Assembly (NCBI GenBank): GCA_964353255.1
Contig: CAYGVJ010000026.1
Span: 1-44,402 of the forward strand
Source: VFZS01 sp964353255
Lineage (GTDB): Bacteria; Acidobacteriota; Terriglobia; Bryobacterales; Bryobacteraceae
DNA: 44,402 nt
Direction: 5' to 3'
This document shows, piece after piece, positions 34,608-42,626 of this stretch. Position 1 is the stretch's first letter; the number at the start of each line of letters is the position of its first letter. Below the pieces are notes generated by a model. It was given only the letters and a program-made list of their open reading frames with translations, was not told the origin of the DNA and searched no databases. The position numbers and the translations under genes are program-made.

Positions 34608-35351
34608 GTGCGCGAGGTGCTCCACATCAATTGGCAGCCGGGTCTCCCTGCTTACTGGGTCCATCGCGTCCTTGGCGCGCTCCAAAGCTGCAGGGGCGGT
34701 GTGATGAGGGAGCGACTCGCGGCGTGGGGTTCGGAGAAACGTGACGGCCTCACGCTGGGCGATCTTGCCATCGCCGTCGGAACAAAGCTCACGATGGTTC
34801 CGCTGGTCGTCCGTCGTGCGGATGCTCGGCTGCATCGGATTGGCACGCTCCTGCAAACTGACGAAGCCGAGGTCGAAGCATGCCTGCGGGAAGGGGCCGC
34901 ATACCGAGTTCCCGACCGCGACCTCGCGCACGAAGCCCTGATCGACTTCGACGCGTTCCTTTTCGAGACGCGGTCGGCGTACGAGTTGACGGTCGAATTC
35001 CTACGGAGATTCTTCACGCAGATCCTCCGGCGAACGCTACAGGAGGACGCCGCGAGGGCCGCGCTCGAGGGACGCGGAGCAGACCTGCGCTGGGTCGGGG
35101 AGCTCGCCACGAAGCGAAACCTGTTCATCCACAAGCGCGCCCCGTGGCTGGTGCTCGAAGTCAAGGCGCGGCGGCCCTTCCGGTTTGATCCGGTGTTGTT
35201 GACCAAGAACGTGGAAAGGCTCGAAGACGATCCGGAGCGGCTCAGTATCGAGCAGTGCCGCTCGATCTGGCAAGGTTTCGTTGCGTCCTATGAGCACGTC
35301 GAGGCCTGGCTGAAGGAGGAGATCGCAGCGGCCGATTTGGCCGGCGGTTAG
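34608..35351 (+). CDS. Unassigned protein with HEPN-like R-x4-H motif
   Basis: A 247-residue protein. The GTG at 34608 is favoured because AGGAGG (34595-34600) ends seven bases before it; ATG at 34587 or 34704 are alternatives. I do not recognise the family. It looks mostly helical and soluble. The segment ELATKRNLFIHKRAPW (about residues 164-179) has R-N-L-F-I-H, which fits the HEPN ribonuclease motif R-x4-H preceded by a long helix (SAYELTVEFLRRFFTQIL). It sits alone at the end of block B2, beside a PIN toxin pair and before the third copy of the transporter 3' end. A role as a toxin or defence effector is inference. Confidence 0.65.
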   Translation: MREVLHINWQPGLPAYWVHRVLGALQSCRGGVMRERLAAWGSEKRDGLTLGDLAIAVGTKLTMVPLVVRRADARLHRIGTLLQTDEAEVEACLREGAAYRVPDRDLAHEALIDFDAFLFETRSAYELTVEFLRRFFTQILRRTLQEDAARAALEGRGADLRWVGELATKRNLFIHKRAPWLVLEVKARRPFRFDPVLLTKNVERLEDDPERLSIEQCRSIWQGFVASYEHVEAWLKEEIAAADLAGG

Positions 35352-35426
35352 CATTTGCGCACGAAGTCGCACGCTCGTGTCACAGCGGAAGAAAGGCCGC
35401 GGAGACGGTGACGTCCCGACTCGGAA

Positions 35427-35487
35427 GCCGGCCGTGGAAGGCGTCGAGCCCGAGGAGATCGAAGTCCACGGCGAGCCGACGGTGTGA
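35427..35487 (+). repeat. Locus B 3'-end repeat, copy 3 (61 bp)
   Basis: The last 61 bases of the transporter gene (offset 3576) with one change. It is immediately preceded by CCGACTCGGA (35416-35425), the motif also found before the third copy at locus A. The stop codon at 35485-35487 abuts the TAG of the convergent subtilase at 35488. Confidence 0.9.
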
Positions 35488-37520
35488 CTACGGGTACACC
35501 GTCAGCACCGCCGATTTCGAGGCGCCGTAGGTGGCCGTGATGGTCACCGCCGTGGAAGAGGTGACGCTGGTAGTCGTGATGGTGAAATAGGGCGAGATGG
35601 TGGCTCCCGCGGCCACGGTCACGCTGGCCGGCGGCGTTGCCACGGCGGCGTTCGAGCTGGCCAGCGAGACCACGACTCCGCCTGACGGGGCCGGCCCGTT
35701 CAAGTACACCTTGTTCGAAACGGTGGAGCCGCCTCCCTTGACACTGGATCGGTAAAGACTCAGCGAGGAGACCGAAGGTGGGTTCACCGTCAGCGTGGCC
35801 GACTTGCTCGCGCCTGCGTAGGAGGCCGTGATCGTGGCCTGGGTGGCAATGGCCACCGGAGTGGTTGTGATTGTGAAATCGGCCGAAGTTGTCGCTCCTG
35901 CCGCCACGGTCACGCTGGCCGGTACGGAGGCCACCGCCGGGTTCGAGCTGGCCAGCGAGACTACGACTCCGCCCGCCGCGGCCGGGCCGGTCAGCGTCAC
36001 CTTGTTGTGAGTGGTGGAAACGCCGCCCGTCAGGCTGGACGACGAAAGGTACAACGAGGACAGGGCGGTCGGCTTGACCGTCAGCGTGGCCGACTTGCTC
36101 GCGCCTGCGTAGGAGGCCGTGATCGTGGCCTGGGTGGCAATGGCCACCGGAGTGGTTGTGATTGTGAAATAGGCCGAAGTTGTCGCTCCTGCCGCCACCG
36201 TCACGCTGGCCGGTACGGAGGCCACGGCCGGGTTCGAGCTGGCCAGTGAGACTACGACTCCGCTCGCTCCGGCCGGGCCGGTCAGCGTCACCTTGTTGGA
36301 GGTAGTGGAAACGCCGCCCGTCACGCTGGACGACGAAAGGTACAACGAGGACAGGGCGGTCGGCTTGACCGTCAGTGTCGCCGACTTGCTCACCCCTCCG
36401 TAAGAGGCGGTGATGGTCACCTGGGTGGCAGCGGCCACCGGAGTGGTTGTGATCGCGAAATAGGCCGAAGTTGCGGCTCCCGCCGCGACCGTCACGCTGG
36501 CCGGCGGCGAAGCCACGGCGGGGTTAGAGCTGGTCAGCGACACGGCTGCTCCGCTCGGTCCGGCAGGGCCGTTCAGAGTGACCTTGTTGTAAGTAGAGGA
36601 AAGCCCGCCCGTGACACTGGAGGGCGAAAGGGCTAACGAAGACAGCGCGGTCGGATTCACTGTCAACGTCGCCGACTTACTTACGCCCCCGTAGTTGGCC
36701 GTAATCGTGACCGAGGTGACGGACTCCACGGGCGTAGTAGTGATCGTGAAGTACGGGGAGCTCTTGGCGCCTTCCGCTACCGCGACCGTGGACGGCGGCG
36801 AAGCTGCGGGGGAGCCCGAGCTGAGCGTGACCACCGCGCCGCCGGGAGGCGCGGGGGCATCCAGCGAGACCTTGTTGCCGGTTGTCGTGCCGCCGCCGCC
36901 CACCGAGGAGGGACTCAAGGTCACCGAATAGACGGCCACAGGCTTCACCGTCAGCACGGCTGTCTTGGTGCTTCCAGCGTAAGACCCTGTGATCGTCACC
37001 GGCGTGTTCGCGGAGACCCAAGTGGTGGTGATGGTGTAGTGCGGCGAGGCCGTCTGACCCGCGGCTACCGTGACGCTGGCCGGCAGCGACGCCACCGCGG
37101 GGTTCGAGCTGGTGAGCATGACCACGGCTCCGCCCGGCGGAGCCGGACCGTTCAATGTGACGTGGTTCGTGGTGAGGGAGTTGCCGCCCGCCACCGAACT
37201 CGAGGCCGGGCTGACCGAAGACAGCGCCACGGGATTGACGGTGAGGGTCGCGGCCTTGGTCACCCCTGCGTAGGTTGCGCGAATAGTCACCGGCGTGGCC
37301 GCGGAAACCCAGGAAGTGGTGATCGTGAAGCTGGGCGAGACGGTGGCGCCTTCGGCCACGGTGACAGAGGCGGGCGGCGCGGCGACGGCGGGGTCGGAGC
37401 TGGTGAGGGACACGACGGCCCCCCCGGCTGGCGCCGGGTCGTCAAGGGTGATCTTGTTGGCAGTGGTCGAGACTCCGCCGACCACGCTGGTGGGGCTCAA
37501 GGTGAGCTTCAGCACGTTGT
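35488..37520 (-). repeat. Seven tandem 290-bp coding repeats in the subtilase gene
   Basis: The 3' half of the subtilase gene consists of seven units of about 97 codons. Each has the pattern SSVTGGxSTxxNKVTLxGPA, SLxSSNPAVAxxPASVTVAAG, YFTITTTPV and SKSATLTVxP. Units at about 35780-36070 and 36071-36360 are the most alike and nearly identical over 100 or more bases at an offset of 291. The units resemble bacterial Ig-like beta-sandwich domains. Confidence 0.9.
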
Positions 37521-39753
37521 CCAGGGTCACCGTGGCGCTGCCTGAGCGGCTGGAGTTTGCCACGCTGGTGGCGGTGATTGTGACCAGGGTGTGGTTGGTG
37601 AAGGAGGCCGGGGCGGTGTACAGGCCGGCCGCCGAGATGGCGCCCAGCGCCGGACTCCGCGACCAAGTGACGCTCTGGTCGGCCGAGCCGGTGACGGTGG
37701 CGGTGAACTGCTGGGCCTGGGAGCCGGCGAGGGTGACGCTGGCCGGGCTGACCGAGACAGTCACGGTACCCAGCCCAAAGTTGACCGAGCTGGCGCTGCC
37801 CAGCGAAACGGCCACGCCATTGATCGTCTGCTCCTGCCAGCCGTCGGCCGAGGCCGAGACCGCGTAGCTGCCCGAGGGCAGCCCGATGGTGGCATAGCTG
37901 CCGCTCGAGTCCGTCACGGCGCCGGCCGAAAAGCCGTTTCCGGTGACCGTGATCTGGGCATTGGGGATGGGGTTCTGCGAGCCGTCGGCGACCGTCCCGG
38001 CGACCCAGCCCAGCTTCGGCAGGGACAGGTCCACCGTCAACGCGCCGGCGGCAGTCACGGTCTGCCCGGTGAGGACGCTGGTGAGCCTGGAAACGCCGCT
38101 GGCGCGCAGGTCGTAGGTTCCGGGCGGGACCGCCAGGGTGTAAAGGCCGGCGGCGTCACTGACGGAAGTCCCGGCGATGACACCGGCCGCAACTGCTTGC
38201 ACGATTGCGCTGGCGACGGGCGTGCCGCCGTCTCTCACTGCACCGGTGAAGACCCCGAGGCTGACGCCCAACTGGAAGCTGAGGGGGCTGTCGGCGCCTG
38301 GCCCCACGACCACCGTCTGGTCTTCGGTGGGGAAGCCGCTGGCTGAGGCCGTTGCGGCGTAGGCGCCCGCCGGAAGGTTAGCGAACCGAAAGAAGCCGCC
38401 GGCGCCGGTGGTGGTGTTCTGGCCGTTGACGGTGACCAGGGCGCCGACCACCGGATCCCCGGTGTCATCCACCACTTGCCCGGCGATGCTGCCCACGCTG
38501 GCGGACCGCAGCGGTCCGCCGATCGCCCGCTGGGCGTCGATCACGCCGTAGCCGATGTACTGCTGCCAACCTCCGTTCGCGGTGCTGGAAGCCGCGGTCT
38601 GCTGGATGCGCTGCAAGGCCGCGGCCGCCGGGAGTCCGGGGGTTGACATCACCACCAGGCCTGCCAGGGCCGCCACGTGCGGCGTCGCCATCGAGGTTCC
38701 TGTGCCGAAAGCGTAACTGGCACTCGGATAGGTGGAGAGGACGCTGACTCCCGGAGCGGCAATGTCGATGGAGTTCCCGAAGTTGGAGAAGCTGGCGCGG
38801 TTGTTCGCGCTGTCGGTGGCGGCGACTCCGGCGACGCAGTAAGCGCCCGCGGGGAAGAAGAGGCTGCTCGAACTGGAGTTGCCCGCGGCCGCGATTACCG
38901 CGACGTTGCGCTCGCAGGCATAGGTGATGGCATCCTGGAGAGCCTGCGAGTAACCCGGGCCGCCCAGGCTCATCGAGATGACGCTGGCCCCGGCGTCGGT
39001 GGCCCGGACGATGGCGTCAGCAACGGTGACGTCGTTGCCCGTGCCGGAGGAATCCAACACCTTATAGATGATCAACTCGAGCGGGTAGCCCAGGGAGGCT
39101 ACGCCGAGGCTGTTGTTGGTGGCCGCGGCCACGGTTCCGGCGGTGTGCGTGCCGTGCCCGTTGTCGTCCTGCCAGGGGCAGGCGGGCGAAGCGAGCATAG
39201 TGGGCACCAGCGCCTGGCTGAGGCTCCAGTTGATCTGACCGCCGAAGGCGGAATCAGTGGAGGCGCCGCCGCTGTTCTTGAAATCGGGGTGGGTGCAATC
39301 GGCGCCAGTGTCCAATACCGCTACGCGGATGCGTCCTGTGCCGGCGGTGGTCGCCGTCAGGTACCGGTTGGGAAACAGGCGCCAGGCCGCCAGCGCCTGG
39401 ACATTCTGCAAGGCGTACTGGCTGGCGGAGTAGTAGGGATCCGTCGGCGCCGCAACCTGGCTGCGGCGGATGCGGTTCGGCTCGACGTAGCGGATGAGGG
39501 GATGGCTGGCGATGGCGAGGCCGACGGCCTCGGCGACCTGCACCAAGTGCAGGTTCAGCTTGCTGTTCACCTGGTGGCTGGAAACCTGGGGTCCGAGGAG
39601 GGCCCTCAGGAGGCCCGGGGGCGCGCTTTGCTTCAGCCGGACAATGACCTGGCCCGGGACGGTTTCCTCTCCGGGCTGGCCGGGAAGGCCTTTGCCGGCC
39701 TGCAAAGAACCGGCCAAGCCGACGATTGCCAGGAGGCCGAGGACCTTTCTCAT
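35488..39753 (-). CDS. Secreted S8 subtilisin-like protease with regulatory and Ig-like repeats
   Basis: A 1421-residue secreted subtilase. After a signal peptide (VLGLLAIVGLAGSLQAG) and an I9-like propeptide region comes the catalytic domain with the triad intact: VAVLDTGADCTHPD (Asp), NGHGTHTAGTVAA (His) and GTGTSMATPHVAALAG (Ser), plus the oxyanion AAAGNSSS. Three carboxypeptidase-regulatory-like domains follow (VVDDTGDPVVGALVTVNGQN and two more), then seven Ig-like repeats to the C-terminus. No sorting tail is recognisable. It would act outside the cell or on the surface, degrading protein. It is convergent with locus B. Confidence 0.93.
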   Translation of the reverse strand: MRKVLGLLAIVGLAGSLQAGKGLPGQPGEETVPGQVIVRLKQSAPPGLLRALLGPQVSSHQVNSKLNLHLVQVAEAVGLAIASHPLIRYVEPNRIRRSQVAAPTDPYYSASQYALQNVQALAAWRLFPNRYLTATTAGTGRIRVAVLDTGADCTHPDFKNSGGASTDSAFGGQINWSLSQALVPTMLASPACPWQDDNGHGTHTAGTVAAATNNSLGVASLGYPLELIIYKVLDSSGTGNDVTVADAIVRATDAGASVISMSLGGPGYSQALQDAITYACERNVAVIAAAGNSSSSSLFFPAGAYCVAGVAATDSANNRASFSNFGNSIDIAAPGVSVLSTYPSASYAFGTGTSMATPHVAALAGLVVMSTPGLPAAAALQRIQQTAASSTANGGWQQYIGYGVIDAQRAIGGPLRSASVGSIAGQVVDDTGDPVVGALVTVNGQNTTTGAGGFFRFANLPAGAYAATASASGFPTEDQTVVVGPGADSPLSFQLGVSLGVFTGAVRDGGTPVASAIVQAVAAGVIAGTSVSDAAGLYTLAVPPGTYDLRASGVSRLTSVLTGQTVTAAGALTVDLSLPKLGWVAGTVADGSQNPIPNAQITVTGNGFSAGAVTDSSGSYATIGLPSGSYAVSASADGWQEQTINGVAVSLGSASSVNFGLGTVTVSVSPASVTLAGSQAQQFTATVTGSADQSVTWSRSPALGAISAAGLYTAPASFTNHTLVTITATSVANSSRSGSATVTLDNVLKLTLSPTSVVGGVSTTANKITLDDPAPAGGAVVSLTSSDPAVAAPPASVTVAEGATVSPSFTITTSWVSAATPVTIRATYAGVTKAATLTVNPVALSSVSPASSSVAGGNSLTTNHVTLNGPAPPGGAVVMLTSSNPAVASLPASVTVAAGQTASPHYTITTTWVSANTPVTITGSYAGSTKTAVLTVKPVAVYSVTLSPSSVGGGGTTTGNKVSLDAPAPPGGAVVTLSSGSPAASPPSTVAVAEGAKSSPYFTITTTPVESVTSVTITANYGGVSKSATLTVNPTALSSLALSPSSVTGGLSSTYNKVTLNGPAGPSGAAVSLTSSNPAVASPPASVTVAAGAATSAYFAITTTPVAAATQVTITASYGGVSKSATLTVKPTALSSLYLSSSSVTGGVSTTSNKVTLTGPAGASGVVVSLASSNPAVASVPASVTVAAGATTSAYFTITTTPVAIATQATITASYAGASKSATLTVKPTALSSLYLSSSSLTGGVSTTHNKVTLTGPAAAGGVVVSLASSNPAVASVPASVTVAAGATTSADFTITTTPVAIATQATITASYAGASKSATLTVNPPSVSSLSLYRSSVKGGGSTVSNKVYLNGPAPSGGVVVSLASSNAAVATPPASVTVAAGATISPYFTITTTSVTSSTAVTITATYGASKSAVLTVYP

Positions 39754-39858
39754 ACGCGCTGCTGATCGGCGGAGTCGCCTCTACTCATGATACCTCTGGC
39801 TGGGGCCGAAAGCGGATATCCTGGTACCTGAGGTACTGGGAAACCTGGAGGACGAGAC

Positions 39859-41184
39859 ATGAATTCGATGTCGGCGGTCTTGGCAGCATTGCTGCTGGTT
39901 GGGGTGAGCGGCGGGGCTCTGGCGCAGCGGTCCGGGCCGCCGCAGGAGCCTTTCAAGCCTAGCGAGGGACCAAACCGTCCGATGGGCGTGGGGAAGGGCA
40001 TCCATCCTGGCAGGGTGGTGTGGGTCCACGACCCTGACGCGACCAGTTGGGATGGCAAGACGGGGAACTGGTGGGACGATGCCAACACCGACGCGCGCGT
40101 GGTGGACCGCATGATGTCCGCGGCGTTGCGAAGCCTGGCGGGTCGGCAGAGCGACAAGGAGGCCTGGGAGGCGCTGTTCCGGTATTTCAACCAGGCTCGC
40201 AACCTGGGGAACGCCGGCTACCGGCGGGGCGAGAAGATTGCCATCAAGATCAACGGGAATCAGGACCGGGAAGCGGAGTGGAGCCCCGGACGGGGATTGC
40301 CCAGCCCACAGGTGGTCTACGCCGTGCTGGCGCAACTGATCAACGTTGCGGGAGTGCCCGGCGAGGACATCAGCGTTTATGAGGTGACTCGGGGCCGGTA
40401 CATCGGCGATCCGATCTACAAGAGAGTGCGGGCGAATCCGAACTTCCAGGCGGTGAGGTTTGTGGTGGAGCCCGCGATGGCCCGCGACGGGCGGCTCGCG
40501 GCGGCCTGGGATAAGGACAACCCGGTGCGGTTTTCGGATCCGGATGTGCCGGCGGCATACTTGCCTCAGAATGTCACCGGGTCGAAGTACCTGATCAACC
40601 TGGCGCTGCTGCGGGCGCACACCTTGAACGGCGTGACGCTGACCGCCAAGAACCTTTACGGCGGGACGTACTTCCCGAATAACGGCGGCTGGGTGCCGCA
40701 GGCGCTGCATAGATGCGGCGCGGCGAGCCAACCCATGGGATCATACAACTGCCTGGTTGACCTGATCGGGCACCGGCAGCTTGGCGGCAAGACGCTGCTG
40801 TACCTGATTGACGGCCTGTATCCGACGGAGCACAACGAAGGGTTCGTGATGCGATTCCTCTCCTTCGGAGACGACTGGGCCTCGAGCCTGTTCGCCGCGC
40901 AGGACCCGGTGGCGATTGATTCGGTGGCGCTGGACTTCTTGAGGAACGAGCCCCGGGCCACCCGCGTGCGCGGCAATCCGGACAACTACCTGCACGAAGC
41001 CGCCCTGGCCGGCAACCCGCCTTCAGGAACGGTGTACGACCCCGAGAAGGACGGCGCCCGCCTGGCCAGCCTGGGCGTTCACGAGCACTGGAACAACGCG
41101 ACGGAGAAGAAGTACTCGCGCAACCTGGGGAAGACGGAGGGGATCGAGCTGGTGGCGGTGGAGAAGGCGGGGGGCGGGAAGTAG
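39859..41184 (+). CDS. Secreted DUF362-domain protein
   Basis: A 441-residue protein starting at the ATG at 39859, with GGAGG eleven bases before it. A signal peptide (MSAVLAALLLVGVSGGALAQ) is followed by a DUF362-like domain: GEKIAIKINGNQ, QVVYAVLAQLINVAGVPGED, NLALLRAHTLNGVTLTAKNL and FAAQDPVAIDSVALDFL. DUF362 proteins often carry Fe-S ligands, but I see no CxxC clusters here. The function is unknown. It is divergent from the subtilase and convergent with the O-antigen ligase gene. Confidence 0.82.
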   Translation: MNSMSAVLAALLLVGVSGGALAQRSGPPQEPFKPSEGPNRPMGVGKGIHPGRVVWVHDPDATSWDGKTGNWWDDANTDARVVDRMMSAALRSLAGRQSDKEAWEALFRYFNQARNLGNAGYRRGEKIAIKINGNQDREAEWSPGRGLPSPQVVYAVLAQLINVAGVPGEDISVYEVTRGRYIGDPIYKRVRANPNFQAVRFVVEPAMARDGRLAAAWDKDNPVRFSDPDVPAAYLPQNVTGSKYLINLALLRAHTLNGVTLTAKNLYGGTYFPNNGGWVPQALHRCGAASQPMGSYNCLVDLIGHRQLGGKTLLYLIDGLYPTEHNEGFVMRFLSFGDDWASSLFAAQDPVAIDSVALDFLRNEPRATRVRGNPDNYLHEAALAGNPPSGTVYDPEKDGARLASLGVHEHWNNATEKKYSRNLGKTEGIELVAVEKAGGGK

Positions 41185-41192
41185 CGGCACGG

Positions 41193-42362
41193 TCAGGGTC
41201 TCCTGGGGGCGGCCGCCGCCATGACGCCCAACAGGGCGAACAGCAGCGCGGAGATGGCCAGGCGCTGCATGGGGAAATCCACGGCGCAGTGGCAGAAGGC
41301 GGCGACGATGCCGAGGCCCCAGGGCGAACGGATGGCCAGGCGCACGCTCCCGGCGGCCACCGCGAGCAGCAAGAGCAGGAACGGCAGGCCGCCCTCGGCG
41401 GCCCACTCGGCCCAGTCGTTGTGGGCGTGATTGGCAAACATGCCCCGGTCGAACAAGGCATAGGCCGGGTAGGCGGTGGGCCAAGTGCCGAGGCCGAAGC
41501 CGGTCCAGGGCCGCTCGCGGACCATGGCGATAGAAGATTGAAGGAGCTCGCGGCGGCCGCGGAACGGATCGGGCTCCTGAAACCGGTTCCAGAGGACCTC
41601 CCAGCCGACTATGGCGACTAGGACGACCGCGAAGAAGACGATCTTGAGCAGGGCCCGCGGGGCAGTTGCGGCGGAAGCGAAGCGCGGGGAGAAGGCCAGA
41701 AAGAGAACCACCAGGATCTCAAGGGTGACCAGAATGGAGCCGGCGCGGGAAGCCCCGGCGATGACAGAGGCGAACATGACGCCGGCCATGAGGGCGTGAG
41801 AAAGGGTCTTGCGCCGGTCCCGAATGGCCTCGAAGAGCGCGAGCGGGAGTATCAGCTCGATGAAGGTGGCGTAGTGGTCGCGGTTGAGGAAGGGGCCGAC
41901 GTTGGCGTAATCGACCGGGAAGATGCCGAAGATTTTGCCTGGGGAAGTGAAGTACTGGACGACGGAGAGAACGCTGAGGGCGAAGCCGAAGTAGAGCAGG
42001 GCGCGGCGGAAGCCGGCGCGGGGCGGCGCGGCGTTGGGAGCGGGGGCGAAGATCTGGAGGGCGAGGCAGAACACCGCAAGGTGGGCGGACCAGGTAAGAA
42101 CGGCGTTCCAGGTTTCGAAGCGGTAGACGGTCCACCCGCACAGAAGCTGGAGGAGCCCCCAGAGGACGGCGGCGAGTAGCGGAATTATGAGGATGCTGCC
42201 TCGCGGGGAGCGCCGGCGGAGGGCGATGGCGGCGGCCCAGGGGATCGCGAGGGCGAACAGGCCGGCCTCGAGCGCGTAGACAGCCCAGCGGTAAGGTATC
42301 CAGACGGTGAGGATGCCGAGGAAGAGCAGCGCGGCGAGGGCGACGGCCGAGGCGCGGGACAT
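41193..42362 (-). CDS. O-antigen ligase / Wzy-like membrane protein
   Basis: A 389-residue membrane protein with about ten to twelve helices, starting at the ATG at 42362 (MSRASAVALAALLFLGIL). The large periplasmic loop characteristic of the Wzy_C family is present: RPWTGFGLGTWPTAYPAYAL and FANHAHNDWAEWAAEGGLP, with the conserved H-N-D-W-x-E. Members join O-antigen to lipid A core or polymerise surface glycans. No other glycan genes are near, so it may be an orphan ligase. Confidence 0.88.
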   Translation of the reverse strand: MSRASAVALAALLFLGILTVWIPYRWAVYALEAGLFALAIPWAAAIALRRRSPRGSILIIPLLAAVLWGLLQLLCGWTVYRFETWNAVLTWSAHLAVFCLALQIFAPAPNAAPPRAGFRRALLYFGFALSVLSVVQYFTSPGKIFGIFPVDYANVGPFLNRDHYATFIELILPLALFEAIRDRRKTLSHALMAGVMFASVIAGASRAGSILVTLEILVVLFLAFSPRFASAATAPRALLKIVFFAVVLVAIVGWEVLWNRFQEPDPFRGRRELLQSSIAMVRERPWTGFGLGTWPTAYPAYALFDRGMFANHAHNDWAEWAAEGGLPFLLLLLAVAAGSVRLAIRSPWGLGIVAAFCHCAVDFPMQRLAISALLFALLGVMAAAAPRRP

Positions 42363-42514
42363 GCTGACAAAGGGATGGTAGCATGGCGGGCCGCCAGGGG
42401 GAGGCGGTTTGGCAGGGAGGCGCTGGAGCTCGCGCCAGACGCGCCGGCACTCCTGCGGCCGCGGCGCGCAAGCTGCTAGAATTCTTCGTGCGGCGCTGGT
42501 TGTGGGGCGCCGAG

Positions 42515-42600
42515 GCCCGGGTGGCGAAACTGGCAGACGCAAAGGACTTAAAATCCTTTGGGGGGCAACTCCCGTGCGGGTTCAAGTCCCGCCCCGGGCA
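42515..42600 (+). tRNA. tRNA-Leu (anticodon TAA)
   Basis: GCCCGGG (42515-42521) pairs with CCCGGGC (42593-42599), followed by discriminator A and an encoded CCA (42601-42603). The anticodon arm is AAGGA-CTTAAAA-TCCTT with TAA at 42549-42551. A long variable arm (GGGGGGCAACTCCC region) and the T arm GCGGGTTCAAGTCCCGC are clear. This is the insertion site of the integrative element that follows. Confidence 0.96.
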
Positions 42601-42603
42601 CCA
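42584..42603. other. Probable attachment site at the tRNA-Leu 3' end
   Basis: A tyrosine integrase gene ends 23 bases beyond the tRNA 3' end and reads toward it, the usual layout when an element has integrated into the 3' end of a tRNA. The T arm and acceptor half of the tRNA would be the core repeated at the far end of the element. That other end is outside the window, so the exact core is not determined. Confidence 0.6.
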
Positions 42604-42626
42604 CAGAATCAATCAGTTGCAGGCAA

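Noticed and set aside
35488..37520. CRISPR-like periodic repeat
   Set aside because: The period is about 290 bases, in frame, and codes for beta-sandwich domains; no short repeat-spacer pattern is present anywhere in the window.
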